Shown: in pieces, positions 8,641-18,097 of the stretch
Layout of the letters: every line of letters begins with the position of its first letter
Numbering within the stretch: position 1 is the first letter of the stretch
DNA from: Noviluteimonas gilva
GTDB lineage: Bacteria > Pseudomonadota > Gammaproteobacteria > Xanthomonadales > Xanthomonadaceae
Assembly (NCBI RefSeq): GCF_009740395.1
Contig: NZ_WOXT01000004.1
Span: 186,001-250,000 of the forward strand
DNA: 64,000 bases
Reading direction: 5' to 3'
Position numbers and translations under genes: made by a program
Notes under the pieces: generated by a model
Databases searched by the model: none
What the model saw: the letters and a program-made list of their open reading frames with translations, nothing else
Told to the model about the DNA's origin: nothing

Positions 8641-9336
8641 CTAGTTGGTCGTACCGAGCCGGGATGCTGCGGCCGTGTAGACGATTAGCGCGCGCTTACA
8701 GTCTCCGAGTGAACGGTGCTCATCCTCAAGGCCAAGGTTGCCGTCGCGCGCAAGATCCTTGAGTTTGTAGCTCGCTCGCTCAGGCCACGCACGTCTTGCC
8801 ATCTTGAGTGCACATGAAGCCCGCTGCGGAATCGTAACCCCGCACTTGTTTGACGCCGATCTAAGGAACGCCATATCGAAATCAGCGTTGAAGGCAACCA
8901 GCGGGAGGTCGCCGACGAACTTGCAGAACGCGCGCAACGAGTAGTCGAGATCATCGCCGCCGTCGACCATTGCTTGCGTAATCCCCGTCAACTGCGTGAT
9001 CTTCGCCGGCACCTTCTTTACCGGCCGCACAATGATCTCAAACGTGTCGTGATTGACTGAGTCACGATTCACGCGAATGGCGCCGATCTCGATGATTTCA
9101 TCACGAAGAGGGTCAAGCCCTGTGGTTTCCAAGTCGAATACAACGAACTGCACAGGAAGGTGGGTCAGGTTGACGTTTGCGGCGCTCGATTCACGACGCA
9201 CCACCTCAGTGTGATGGCGTCGATGCTGATCGACTCTGAGCTCGTCACGCTCACGAAGGCGCGCATCTCGTCGAACGGGTTTGAAGACCACCCACAACGC
9301 GAGCGCCAGGATGATGACCAAAGCTGCGATTTCCAC
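8641..9336 (-). CDS. Membrane-anchored DnaQ-like DEDDh 3'-5' exonuclease
   Basis: 231 residues. An N-terminal hydrophobic segment (residues 4-18) is followed by an exonuclease domain from about residue 65. The three DEDDh motifs are visible: FDLETTGLDP (Exo I), AFNADFDMAFL (Exo II) and EHRSLGDCKRAL (Exo III, with the His and last Asp). The reaction would be processive removal of 3' nucleotides from DNA or RNA. The GTG start at 9336 has an AGGGG sequence at good spacing. The TM anchor is unusual for a housekeeping exonuclease. The surrounding genes are accessory, so a role in element maintenance or defence is possible but unproven. Confidence 0.78.
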   Translation of the reverse strand: MEIAALVIILALALWVVFKPVRRDARLRERDELRVDQHRRHHTEVVRRESSAANVNLTHLPVQFVVFDLETTGLDPLRDEIIEIGAIRVNRDSVNHDTFEIIVRPVKKVPAKITQLTGITQAMVDGGDDLDYSLRAFCKFVGDLPLVAFNADFDMAFLRSASNKCGVTIPQRASCALKMARRAWPERASYKLKDLARDGNLGLEDEHRSLGDCKRALIVYTAAASRLGTTN

Positions 9337-9414
9337 AGTGACCCCTGCCTCCCAAGTCGCATCAGCTACAAATTTTTGAGGGCCGCGAAATGAAGGCGGC
9401 TTCGACTTTAAAGC

Positions 9415-9816
9415 TCATAGCAATCCCGCGCCCTGCTTTCTCCGTAAGCTGTTCACGAAAGCCGGGCCGTCTTGTACGAGATGGCTTCCATCATCCTTCT
9501 TAATTCCGTCGTCTTCCGGCAGCTCCAGGATGTAACCCGTCGACCGCAGGAAGAAACGGATCGCCTCTGTGCCGACGCCCTGACGCATGTAACGACCATT
9601 GTTTCCTTCAAGAAACGCGTGCGTGAGCCGGGCAAAGGTTTCGCTGGAATGCTGATAGGGCTGGTCGTAACAATTGAAATGAAACTCGCCGACTTCATTT
9701 CCGCCAGCGTAGGCATACACACAGTCGCCTTCGAAAACCAACTCGATCTCGTCCCCATTTGAAAGCGTAAGAACGAGCTTCTCGTCGTCCGAATCATCTA
9801 TTGCAACAATAGCCAT
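9415..9816 (-). CDS. Hypothetical protein, possible GNAT-like acetyltransferase
   Basis: 133 residues starting MAIVAIDDSDDEK, chosen because AAAGGGG precedes this ATG; longer in-frame starts lack one. An acidic beta-rich N-terminal half includes GGNEVGEFHF. The segment RYMRQGVGTEAIRFFL resembles the acetyl-CoA pyrophosphate loop of GNAT enzymes (usually Q/R-x-x-G-x-G/A), but Met replaces the expected first Gln/Arg. The C-terminal block DDGSHLVQDGPAFVNSLRRK is distinctive, and I cannot place it in a named family. Monocistronic, between two accessory genes. Function unassigned. Confidence 0.6.
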   Translation of the reverse strand: MAIVAIDDSDDEKLVLTLSNGDEIELVFEGDCVYAYAGGNEVGEFHFNCYDQPYQHSSETFARLTHAFLEGNNGRYMRQGVGTEAIRFFLRSTGYILELPEDDGIKKDDGSHLVQDGPAFVNSLRRKQGAGLL

Positions 9817-9957
9817 TGCGCCCCTTTGATTATCACGACGACCGCCAGCTTGCGGCGGCCAGTAAATTATCGATGCGTGCCCGATCAACAGATTGACGTG
9901 CAACGGCGTCGGAACCGGTCGCTGCCGGGGAGACGGCCGCCAGACTGTCGATCACGT

Positions 9958-12417
9958 TTACAAAGCCGCGTCTGGTGCGTCGGCGTCGGGCCGAACAACG
10001 CGAACCGCTTCTCCACTTTCCGTTCGGCGGAAGAACGCAAGGCCGACGTAGACGGGCACATCATCACTGCCGAAGCTAACCACGAGCCGCTGTGCGATCG
10101 GGGATTCAAACCCGGCCTCAGGAATCGAAGGCGTCAACGTTAACTGGGCTCGCGGAAGGTCCATGTCCATCGACTCAATCGAAACGGAGAGGGCGTCGAG
10201 TCGTGACCGCACCAGGTCCAGCGCTCGTTCGATATCCTCACGGCCAGCACGCTGATTGATCGCAGTTTTCAAAGTGTTGATCGCCGATGGCACGGCCGTC
10301 GCTGCCGTGAGCTCGGTCAATTGAACGGCGATCGCGGGATGAAGACTAGCGGTGAACCGAAGCGGCTCGAAGCCAACGTCGCACCCGGATTCGCCGGCCC
10401 GAGTATGGGAATGGAGGTGGCGCCACAGAGCGGTAATGTCGGTGACGATGACCGCACCCGTGATCTGCGCAACGAAGAGCGCGATCTCCAGATTGACGGC
10501 ACGCATCATGAGCAGTTGCGCGGTCCTGCCTTCTGCCGCCGGCTGTAGCAGGGCAAACGGGTCTTGTTCCTGCTGACGGCGCATTATTTCTAGAATTTTT
10601 TTAGCCTCCGCATCCGAGCTGCCAGGGCTCGATTCCTTGAGCTTCGGTAGCCAGAACTCATCCGGCATCCGCTTCATCGCACGCCTGACGTCCTCCTCCG
10701 ACAGCCAGCGCATCTCCTCGTACTCCGCCGGCTCCATCTCCCAGTCAGCGGTACGCGCTCGCGCCATCTCGAAGACCGCACGTCGAAGGTCAGGATTCAC
10801 TTCACCGGGATCGGGGAAGATCAGCACCTTACCCGCCTGAATCAAGGGTGCGAGCGCGATCCAGAACAACGCGTTCTTCAAAAATTGCTGTTTGTGCTGG
10901 TCGGGGTTTTCGACAGGACTCATGTCGGGCCGCAGGTTGCGGGCGAACATGAAAGGGTCCATGACCAAGACCTGATCGAACACCGGGCATAGCGCAGCCA
11001 CGTTCTCGCCGAGCAGCCGAGGATCTGAAAGACCCATATAGATCGCGCGCACGCCCCCACTACGACGCTTCGGAAGCAAGGCAGCTAGATCCGTGTCGGC
11101 CGGCCAAAGCCATTGACTAAGCCGGTGTATCCGCGCGACCTGTTCATCGGTTAGGTTGCGTTGCACGTGCGTCCACGGCACGTCCGGCGCGAGTTCCAGC
11201 ACGTTGAAGAGGGCGTTGATGAATCGTAGGTTGCGCTCCCTCAGGCTGAGCACGGTCCACGGCGCACGTTCCCAGATCGGCAGCGGTTCGCAACATGATC
11301 CGAAGGTGTCGCCCGACCCACACGGACAGTCGTCGTCAGGCATGGGCGGCTCAGACGGCGGCTGTTTCTCTACGACTTCATGGTCCTTGGACGTGCGACC
11401 GTATTGGTCGCGGTAACCGTGGCTTCCGTCCTCGTAACCGATATAGATTTCGCCGCCATAGCCCCACAGGTCGCCACTTGGCGGGCGTAGCAATTGCGCG
11501 AACGCCGCGCGCTCAGGCTGTCGATGCGCTTCGGGATATAGCCAGTCGGTCTCTGCCGCGGCGACGTAGCGTCTTGCGCGGGACTTTAACCATGCGTTGA
11601 CCGCGATAACGTGGTCAGTGTTGAAACGGCGGGTGCGGATTAGGGCATCGGTCCGAACCATCGCATTGCCGAAATAGCGCGCGTTGATTCGCTTGGCTGC
11701 GGCTTCGACTCGGTCTGGGTCTTTCGCAAACGGAACGTGCGTCAGAATCAACAGATTATTGGCGTCGAGCGCGAACAGCGACTGCGTGCCGTTCCACGTC
11801 AGCGGTGGATCCATCGGATATGCAAACTGCGAAGCGTTCTCGGGCAGCGCCGCGTTGAACATGGTGACAGGATGGTCGGTAACCAAGAACTTTACTTCCG
11901 AGGACTCGGCCGACACGATCTCGCGGACGCACTCGCCCCACAGCGTGCCAAACATGTTGCGCAAATGCTGAAGCTCGATAAGTAGTTCGACCTGGGAGAG
12001 GGCCGGATAGCGAGCTTTGATCCAATCTAATCCTTTCGGGGTTCGCAGCTTCTGCGCACCCAAGTAAGACAACAGCGATTCCAACTGGAAATGCATCGCG
12101 CGTTCGTCCCCGGCGACGAACGCGCGCACCGCATCAGAGCCGAAGTTGTCGATCTTCTGAAACAGAACGGTTTCGACTTCGTCGTTGATAACCTCGCCGA
12201 AGCGAGTGACGTAGAGCTCGTTCTCCCAAAACGAAGATTTGGCGGGTCGCCTGCGAGGCCGCAGGACGACCGGCGTGCCGTCCGGCTTAAGGCTAGGTGC
12301 GGCAAGGTCCAGCAACCAGTTGTCGGCCCCGTTCAACTGAAATCCCGTCTGGTACCAAACGGGTACGTAATGGTTCTTGCGCGAAGGCGGTTGAGGCGGC
12401 GAGTTTGGTGGCGTCAT
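9958..12417 (-). CDS. DUF4238 protein with internal SEC-C zinc motif
   Basis: 819-residue protein of unknown function. The N-terminal part (from RKNHYVPVWYQTGF, about residues 13-270) matches the DUF4238 type, seen mostly in accessory and defence-rich regions. A SEC-C motif with Cys ligands follows at about residue 370 (CPCGSGDTFGSCC), a small zinc-binding module originally from SecA and often appended to nucleic-acid or chaperone-related proteins. The remaining approximately 400 residues include a hydrophobic region (ALFWIALAPLIQAGKVLIF) and match nothing I know. The ATG at 12417 is preferred to an upstream TTG. It sits just inside the 3' side of tRNA-Thr, where integrated DNA usually lies. 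Enzymatic activity cannot be stated. Confidence 0.7.
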   Translation of the reverse strand: MTPPNSPPQPPSRKNHYVPVWYQTGFQLNGADNWLLDLAAPSLKPDGTPVVLRPRRRPAKSSFWENELYVTRFGEVINDEVETVLFQKIDNFGSDAVRAFVAGDERAMHFQLESLLSYLGAQKLRTPKGLDWIKARYPALSQVELLIELQHLRNMFGTLWGECVREIVSAESSEVKFLVTDHPVTMFNAALPENASQFAYPMDPPLTWNGTQSLFALDANNLLILTHVPFAKDPDRVEAAAKRINARYFGNAMVRTDALIRTRRFNTDHVIAVNAWLKSRARRYVAAAETDWLYPEAHRQPERAAFAQLLRPPSGDLWGYGGEIYIGYEDGSHGYRDQYGRTSKDHEVVEKQPPSEPPMPDDDCPCGSGDTFGSCCEPLPIWERAPWTVLSLRERNLRFINALFNVLELAPDVPWTHVQRNLTDEQVARIHRLSQWLWPADTDLAALLPKRRSGGVRAIYMGLSDPRLLGENVAALCPVFDQVLVMDPFMFARNLRPDMSPVENPDQHKQQFLKNALFWIALAPLIQAGKVLIFPDPGEVNPDLRRAVFEMARARTADWEMEPAEYEEMRWLSEEDVRRAMKRMPDEFWLPKLKESSPGSSDAEAKKILEIMRRQQEQDPFALLQPAAEGRTAQLLMMRAVNLEIALFVAQITGAVIVTDITALWRHLHSHTRAGESGCDVGFEPLRFTASLHPAIAVQLTELTAATAVPSAINTLKTAINQRAGREDIERALDLVRSRLDALSVSIESMDMDLPRAQLTLTPSIPEAGFESPIAQRLVVSFGSDDVPVYVGLAFFRRTESGEAVRVVRPDADAPDAAL

Positions 12418-12584
12418 GCCCCATTGTGCCGCGGGCAACGCTGGGGCCTCGCGTGCGTTTGCCTAGGCTCGCCGTCGATTGCAGGCTCACCTACGGGCCC
12501 AGCGTTTCCACTTCGGGGACATCAGTTACGTCAGGGAATTGAGCCGAGCGCACCGCGTGGACCCCAATCGGACCCCAGTGCAAC

Positions 12585-12626
12585 AAAAGAAAAAGGGCCT
12601 GCAAGGAGATTTCCTTGCAAGCCCTT
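12585..12626 (-). terminator. Rho-independent terminator of tRNA-Thr
   Basis: A strong hairpin (AAGGGC with TGCAAGGA against TCCTTGCA with GCCCTT, GATT loop) is followed, on the minus strand, by a run beginning TTTTTCTTTTG. It starts about 10 bp after the tRNA CCA end and terminates the tRNA transcript. The 167 bp beyond it (12418-12584) carry no gene I can support. They include the near-repeat GGACCCCAATCGGACCCCAG. Confidence 0.85.
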
Positions 12627-12634
12627 GATTTTCT

Positions 12635-12710
12635 TGGTGCCGGAAATAGGAATCGAACCTACGACCTACGCATTACGAATGCGCCGCTCTACCAACTGAG
12701 CTATTCCGGC
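12635..12710 (-). tRNA. tRNA-Thr (anticodon CGT)
   Basis: Minus-strand cloverleaf of 76 nt including an encoded CCA (12635-12637). The acceptor stem is GCCGGAA/TTCCGGC with discriminator A, the D arm contains AGCTCAGTTGGTAGAGC, the anticodon loop is TTCGTAA giving CGT, and the T arm GTAGGTTCGAATCCTAT is canonical. It is followed by an intrinsic terminator. Its 3' half faces the accessory region to the left, the usual geometry for an integration site. Confidence 0.97.
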
Positions 12711-12792
12711 TGAGCCGTGAATTCTAGGGGCCGACGGGGGCGCAGGTCAAACCCGAAAAGCGCGGAAACGCGGGCCGATGGGCGCCCCGGGG

Positions 12793-13743
12793 TCACTCGA
12801 CGAGGGTCAGCCGCAATTCCTTCGGCAGCGCGAACACCATGTCCTCGGGCTTGCCGTCCAATTCGCGCACGCCACCGGCGCCGAGCTCGCGCAGGCGCGC
12901 GATCACGCCGCGCACCAGCACGTCGGGCGCCGAGGCCCCCGCGGTCACGCCGATGTGGCGGCGGCCGACGACCCAGCGCGGGTCGATCTCGCTCGCACCG
13001 TCGATCAGGTGCGCTTCCACGCCCTCGCGTTCGGCGAGCTCGCGCAGGCGATTGGAGTTGGAACTGTTGGGCGAACCGACGACGAGCACGAGGTCGCAGG
13101 CCTGCGTGAGTTCGCGCACGGCGTCCTGGCGGTTCTGCGTGGCGTAGCAGATGTCGTCGTTCTTCGGGCCCTGGATCGCGGGGAAGCGCGCGCGCAAGGC
13201 ATCGATGATGCTGCGCGTGTCGTCCACCGAGAGCGTGGTCTGCGTGGTGTAGGCGCAATTGGCGGGCTGCGCGATGTCGAGCGTGGCGACATCGTCGATG
13301 TCTTCGACGATGTAGATGCTGCCGCCGCCGGCCTGCGCGTTCCACTGTCCCATCGTGCCTTCGACTTCCGGATGCCCGGCGTGGCCGATCAGCACCATGT
13401 CGCGGCCCGCGCGGCACTGGCGCGCGACTTCCAGGTGCACCTTGGTCACCAGCGGGCACGTGGCGTCGAACACCTTAAGCCCGCGACGCGCGGCTTCCTG
13501 GCGGACCGCTTGCGACACGCCATGCGCGGAGAAGATCACCGTGGCGTTGTCGGGCACTTCGTCGAGTTCTTCGACGAAGACGGCGCCGCGATGCTTGAGA
13601 TCATCGACGACGAAACGGTTGTGCACGACTTCATGCCGCACGTAGATCGGCGCGCCGAGCAGTTCGAGCGCACGCTTGACGATCTCGATCGCGCGGTCGA
13701 CCCCGGCGCAGAACCCGCGCGGATTGGCCAGCAGGATGTCCAT
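12793..13743 (-). CDS. ispH: 4-hydroxy-3-methylbut-2-enyl diphosphate reductase
   Basis: Last enzyme of the MEP isoprenoid pathway: reduces HMBPP to isopentenyl and dimethylallyl diphosphate using a [4Fe-4S] cluster in the cytoplasm. 316 residues. The three cluster cysteines are visible in RGFCAGVD (Cys12), [11 protein letters not shown] and [12 protein letters not shown], and the catalytic glutamate region appears as EGTMGQW. The start [10 protein letters not shown] at 13743 gives the standard length; the reading frame continues far upstream but is not coding there. It follows lspA by 8 bp, in the conserved order ileS-lspA-ispH. Confidence 0.98.
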   Translation of the reverse strand: MDILLANPRGFCAGVDRAIEIVKRALELLGAPIYVRHEVVHNRFVVDDLKHRGAVFVEELDEVPDNATVIFSAHGVSQAVRQEAARRGLKVFDATCPLVTKVHLEVARQCRAGRDMVLIGHAGHPEVEGTMGQWNAQAGGGSIYIVEDIDDVATLDIAQPANCAYTTQTTLSVDDTRSIIDALRARFPAIQGPKNDDICYATQNRQDAVRELTQACDLVLVVGSPNSSNSNRLRELAEREGVEAHLIDGASEIDPRWVVGRRHIGVTAGASAPDVLVRGVIARLRELGAGGVRELDGKPEDMVFALPKELRLTLVE

Positions 13744-13751
13744 GGGCGCGA

Positions 13752-14249
13752 TTATCGCCCTTCCTGCGGGCGCTTGCCTTGCAGCAACCCGAACAGGGCG
13801 ATGCCGATTGCCCCGACCACGATGGCCGAGTCGGCCACGTTGAAGGCCGGCCAGGCGTGTTCCTGCCAGTGCCACTGGATGAAATCGACGACGTGGCCGT
13901 GGCGCAGGCGGTCGATCACGTTGCCCAGCGCGCCGCCGATCACCAGCGCGAAGGGCAGCGCCGTGCGCCAGTCGCGCCGCGGCGTGCGCGCCAGCCAGAC
14001 GGTCAGCAGGCCGCTGATCACGAAGGCCAGGCCCGTGAACATCCACTTCTGCCAGCCGCCAGCATCGCTCAGGAAACTGAAGGCGGCGCCGGTGTTGTAG
14101 CTGCGATACCAGTTCCAGAAGCCGTCGATGACGACCACCGGCTGGTATTCGGGCAGGCTCGAGAGCACCCAGCTCTTGGAGAGCTGGTCCAGCACGATGA
14201 TCGCGACCGACAGCAGCAGCCACGGCGTTGCATTGGGAGAAGCGCGCAT
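13752..14249 (-). CDS. lspA: Lipoprotein signal peptidase (signal peptidase II)
   Basis: Inner-membrane aspartyl protease that removes the signal peptide of prolipoproteins after diacylglyceryl transfer. 165 residues with four TM helices. The two catalytic aspartates lie in [15 protein letters not shown] and [11 protein letters not shown]. The start overlaps the ileS stop by one base (TGATG), so translation is probably coupled. It serves, among others, the CzcB lipoprotein encoded in this window. Confidence 0.98.
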   Translation of the reverse strand: MRASPNATPWLLLSVAIIVLDQLSKSWVLSSLPEYQPVVVIDGFWNWYRSYNTGAAFSFLSDAGGWQKWMFTGLAFVISGLLTVWLARTPRRDWRTALPFALVIGGALGNVIDRLRHGHVVDFIQWHWQEHAWPAFNVADSAIVVGAIGIALFGLLQGKRPQEGR

Positions 14250-17104
14250 CAGAAATACATCCTCGATTCACCGGGGCCGTCGACGTTGCTCACGCAGCGT
14301 CCGCACAACTGCGGATGCGCGGCGACCGTGCCGACATCGCCGCGATGCTGCCAGCACCGCACGCACTTGGTTTTCTGCGTCGGGGCGGCGGTGACGCCGA
14401 TCTCGTGCGCGTTGTCGTCTGCGACCAGGTGCACGTCGCCGCTGATCAACAGGAAGCGCAGTTCGTCGACGAGCGGCGCGAGCCAGTTCTGGTCGGCGAC
14501 ACCGCAACGCAAGCCGATCTCGGCTTCCAGTGCCGCACCGATCGCACCGTTGGCGCGCATCGGTTCGAGCACCTTCGCCACGTCGTCGCGCAGCGCGAGC
14601 AGGCGGTCCATGTCTTCGAGCGACAACACGGCGTTCTCGCCGAGCGGCGCAAGCCCGTCGTACCACGTCGCGAACAACACGTTGCCCTCGCGCTGGCCCG
14701 GGATCTGCGTCCACATCTCGTCCGCGGTGAACGAGAGGATCGGCGCGATCCAGCGCACGAAGGCTTCGGCGATGCGATACATCGCCGACTGCGCGGAACG
14801 ACGCGCGGGCGAATCCTCGCCGAGCGTGTACAGGCGGTCCTTGGTCACGTCGAGGTACAACGCGCCCAGGTCCACGCTGCAGAAGTTCACCAGCGCTTGC
14901 ACGATCTCCGCGAAGTCGTAGCGCGCGTACGCGTCGGCGATCTTCGTCTGCACTTCGAACGCGCGATGCACGATCCAGCGATCGAGCGCGACCATCGCGT
15001 CGAGCGACGCCAGATCGCGCGCCGGATCGAAGCCGTGCAGGTTGCCGAGCAGGAAGCGCGCGGTATTGCGGATGCGGCGATACACATCGCCGTTGCGCTT
15101 GAGGATTTCGTCGGAGACCGAGATCTCGTTGCGGTAATCGGTCGAAGCGATCCACAGGCGCAGCACGTCGGCGCCCATCTGGTCGATCACCTTGTGCGGA
15201 TCGATCACGTTGCCGAGCGACTTCGACATCTTGCGACCGTTCTGGTCGACGGTGAATCCGTGCGTGAGGACCTGGCGATACGGCGCGTCGCCGTTCATCG
15301 CCACGCCCGTGAGCAGCGAGGACTGGAACCAGCCGCGATGCTGGTCGGAGCCTTCGAGGTAGAGATCGGCGGGCTTGGTCAGCATGTCGTCCGGACGCTG
15401 CGCGAGCACGCATTCGTGGCTCACGCCGGAGTCGAACCACACGTCGAGGATGTCGCGCACCTTCTCGTACTTCGATGCTTCGGCGCCGAGCAGTTCGGCG
15501 GCATCGAGCGCGTACCACGCATCGACGCCCGATTGCTCGACGCGATCGGCCACCTGGCGCATCAGCGCCGGGGAATCGGGATGCGGTTCGCCGGTTTCGC
15601 GATCGATGAACAGCGCGATCGGCACGCCCCAGGTGCGCTGGCGCGAGATGCACCAGTCGGGGCGGCCTTCGACCATCGCGAAGATGCGCGCCTCGCCCCA
15701 GTCGGGGAAGAACTGCACGCGGCCGATCGCGGCGAGCGCGTCGCGACGCAGGCCGGCCTGTTCCATCGAGATGAACCACTGTGGCGTGGCGCGGAACGCC
15801 ACCGGCGTCTTGTGGCGCCAGCAATGCGGATAGCTGTGCACGAGCGTCGAATGCGCGAGCAACGAACCATTGGCGCGCAGCACTTCGACGATCGTGTCGT
15901 TCGCCTTCCAGATGTGCAGGCCGGCGAGCGGCGTGTCGCCGGCGGGCGGCGTCGACGGCAGGTAAACGCCGCGACCATCGACCGGATTCACCTGCGCTGC
16001 GGTGTACGCATCGGTGAGCCCGTAGCGCAGGCCGACCGCGAAGTCTTCCTGGCCGTGGCCCGGTGCGGTGTGCACGGCGCCGGTGCCATCTTCGGCCGAC
16101 ACGTGGTCGCCGATGATCAGCGGGATTTCGCGGCTGTAAGCAGGCGTGTCGTAGAACGGATGCTGCAGACGCTGGCCTTCGAGTTCGACACCCTGCGCGC
16201 GGCCATGCACGACGAAATCGTCGACGCCGTAACGCGCGAGCGCCTTCTCGGCGAGCGCTTCGGCGAGCACGAGCCACAGGCGCGCGCCATCGCGTTGCGG
16301 GCCTTCGACCAATACGTAATCGAGTTCCGGGCCCAGCGTGACCGCGAGGCTCGCGGGCAGCGTCCACGGCGTCGTGGTCCAGATCGGCACGGCGATGTCG
16401 ACGCCTTCAGGCAGCGCAACGCCGAACGCCGAAGCGAACGCCTGCGGCTGGCGCGCGCGATACGCGACATCGATCGCCGGCGAGGCCTTGTCCTGGTATT
16501 CGATCTCGGCTTCGGCGAGCGCCGAACCGCAATCGAAACACCAGTGCACCGGCTTCACGCCGCGCGCGAGATGGCCGCGATCGATGATCTTCGCGAGCGA
16601 ACGCAGCATGTCCGCTTCGTAGCGGAAGTCCATCGTGCGATACGGACGCTCCCACTCGCCGACCACGCCCAGGCGCTTGAAGCCCTTGCGCTGTTCGTCG
16701 ATCTGTTCGGCGGCGAATTCGCGGCACTTCTGGCGGAAGGCTTCGGCATCGAGATTCACGCCGACCTTGCCGTGCTTCTTTTCGACGACCAGTTCGATCG
16801 GCAGCCCGTGGCAATCCCAACCGGGCACGTAGGGCGCATCGAAGCCGGCCATCAGCTTCGACTTGACCACGATGTCCTTGAGGACCTTGTTCACCGCATG
16901 GCCGATGTGGATCGGCCCGTTGGCGTACGGCGGGCCGTCGTGCAGTACGAAGGTCGGGCGGCCCTGCGCCTTCGCGCGGATCTGCGCGTAAAGGCCGTCG
17001 GCCTCCCAGCGCTTGAGCGTTTCGGGCTCGCGCTTGGGGAGGTCGCCGCGCATCGGGAAATCCGTCGCGGGCAGGTGGATGGTGGGCTTGTAATCCTGGG
17101 TCAC
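14249..17104 (-). CDS. ileS: Isoleucyl-tRNA synthetase
   Basis: Class I aminoacyl-tRNA synthetase charging tRNA-Ile, with an editing domain for valine. The HIGH-type motif is [16 protein letters not shown] and the KMSKS loop is [12 protein letters not shown]. The C-terminal zinc site is formed by CVRCW and CGRC. A GTG start at 17104 (reading [16 protein letters not shown]) overlaps the ribF stop as GTGA and gives 951 residues; a TTG two codons upstream is possible but less likely. Cotranscribed with ribF, lspA and ispH, the usual gammaproteobacterial arrangement. Confidence 0.98.
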   Translation of the reverse strand: MTQDYKPTIHLPATDFPMRGDLPKREPETLKRWEADGLYAQIRAKAQGRPTFVLHDGPPYANGPIHIGHAVNKVLKDIVVKSKLMAGFDAPYVPGWDCHGLPIELVVEKKHGKVGVNLDAEAFRQKCREFAAEQIDEQRKGFKRLGVVGEWERPYRTMDFRYEADMLRSLAKIIDRGHLARGVKPVHWCFDCGSALAEAEIEYQDKASPAIDVAYRARQPQAFASAFGVALPEGVDIAVPIWTTTPWTLPASLAVTLGPELDYVLVEGPQRDGARLWLVLAEALAEKALARYGVDDFVVHGRAQGVELEGQRLQHPFYDTPAYSREIPLIIGDHVSAEDGTGAVHTAPGHGQEDFAVGLRYGLTDAYTAAQVNPVDGRGVYLPSTPPAGDTPLAGLHIWKANDTIVEVLRANGSLLAHSTLVHSYPHCWRHKTPVAFRATPQWFISMEQAGLRRDALAAIGRVQFFPDWGEARIFAMVEGRPDWCISRQRTWGVPIALFIDRETGEPHPDSPALMRQVADRVEQSGVDAWYALDAAELLGAEASKYEKVRDILDVWFDSGVSHECVLAQRPDDMLTKPADLYLEGSDQHRGWFQSSLLTGVAMNGDAPYRQVLTHGFTVDQNGRKMSKSLGNVIDPHKVIDQMGADVLRLWIASTDYRNEISVSDEILKRNGDVYRRIRNTARFLLGNLHGFDPARDLASLDAMVALDRWIVHRAFEVQTKIADAYARYDFAEIVQALVNFCSVDLGALYLDVTKDRLYTLGEDSPARRSAQSAMYRIAEAFVRWIAPILSFTADEMWTQIPGQREGNVLFATWYDGLAPLGENAVLSLEDMDRLLALRDDVAKVLEPMRANGAIGAALEAEIGLRCGVADQNWLAPLVDELRFLLISGDVHLVADDNAHEIGVTAAPTQKTKCVRCWQHRGDVGTVAAHPQLCGRCVSNVDGPGESRMYF

Positions 17105-18042
17105 GCGCAAGCCTGTTGCGAGAGGGAAGAGAGGAGTTCGCGCGCCTGGCGCGCGTCACGATGGATTTGTTCGACGAGCGCCGGCAGGTCGGCGAAGTTC
17201 AGTTCGTCGCGAAGGTGCGCAACGAACTCGACGCTGATGCGCCGACCGTACAGGTCGCCGTCGAAGTCGAACAGGTGTGCTTCGAGCAAGGGCTCCACGC
17301 CGTTGACCGCCGGGCGCGTGCCGAAGCTCGACACCGAATCGATCGGCGCATCGCCAAGCCCGTGCACGCGCGTGGCGAAGATGCCTTGCAACGGCGGACG
17401 GCGATTGCCGTAGCGCAGGTTCGCGGTGGGATAGCCGAGCGTGCGACCGAGTTGTTTGCCACGCACGACACGACCATCGATGGCATAGCGGCGACCGAGC
17501 AAGCGCGCGGCGGCGTCGAAATCGCCGGACGTCAGCGCGGCACGGATGCGCGTGCTCGACACGCGTTCGCCGTCGACGAGTACCGGGTCGATCGCGCGCG
17601 ATTGGAATTCGTGGAATTCGCGCAGCAACTTCAGGTCGCCCGCGCGGCCTTTGCCGAATCGGAAGTCGGGGCCGATCCAGACTTCGCGCGCACGCAGGCG
17701 ATTGATCAGCATCTGGCGCACGAAGCGATCGGCGGACATCTGCACGAGCTTGGGGTCGAAGCGCAGCAGGCCGACGATGTCGACGCCGAGATCGCGCAGG
17801 CCTTCGAACTTCGCGCGGGCGAGCGTGAGGCGCGGCGGCGGATCGGACGGCGAGAAGAATTCGCGCGGCAGCGGTTCGAAGCTCAGCGCGACGGCCGGCA
17901 CGCCCAACGCGCGCGCACGGTCGACGGCGCGGCGCACCAGCGCGCGATGGCCGAGATGGAGGCCGTCGAAGGCGCCGATGCAGACCACGCTGCCTTGGGG
18001 GCACAAAGGCCCGCCTTCGACGTCACGGAACAGCCTGCTCAT
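17101..18042 (-). CDS. ribF: Bifunctional riboflavin kinase/FAD synthetase
   Basis: Makes FMN from riboflavin and then FAD. 313 residues. The N-terminal nucleotidyltransferase domain has [10 protein letters not shown] (HxGH-like) and [15 protein letters not shown]. The C-terminal flavokinase domain has [14 protein letters not shown]. The start [11 protein letters not shown] at 18042 is chosen over an upstream in-frame start that would add an Ala/Arg-rich leader unlike the family. It overlaps ileS by 4 bp and lies 55 bp downstream of murJ. Confidence 0.97.
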   Translation of the reverse strand: MSRLFRDVEGGPLCPQGSVVCIGAFDGLHLGHRALVRRAVDRARALGVPAVALSFEPLPREFFSPSDPPPRLTLARAKFEGLRDLGVDIVGLLRFDPKLVQMSADRFVRQMLINRLRAREVWIGPDFRFGKGRAGDLKLLREFHEFQSRAIDPVLVDGERVSSTRIRAALTSGDFDAAARLLGRRYAIDGRVVRGKQLGRTLGYPTANLRYGNRRPPLQGIFATRVHGLGDAPIDSVSSFGTRPAVNGVEPLLEAHLFDFDGDLYGRRISVEFVAHLRDELNFADLPALVEQIHRDARQARELLSSLSQQACA

Positions 18043-18097
18043 GGAACGCGGGAGTATAGCCGCCGCCCTGCCCCCTGCCCCGCGCAACAGTGCGATC

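Noticed and set aside
12091-12699. Plus-strand frame crossing the tRNA-Thr region
   Set aside because: It reads through the tRNA and its terminator, a common spurious call. No integrase motif is present.
12793-14271. A 492-residue ispH with a long N-terminal extension
   Set aside because: The extension is antisense-like Arg/Ala/Pro sequence overlapping lspA. IspH begins at [10 protein letters not shown] (13743) by family length.
14228-17413. Plus-strand open frame of 1061 codons opposite ileS and ribF
   Set aside because: It is Arg/His/Asp/Ala-rich, has no domain and lies exactly antisense to two certain genes. It is a by-product of high GC codon use.
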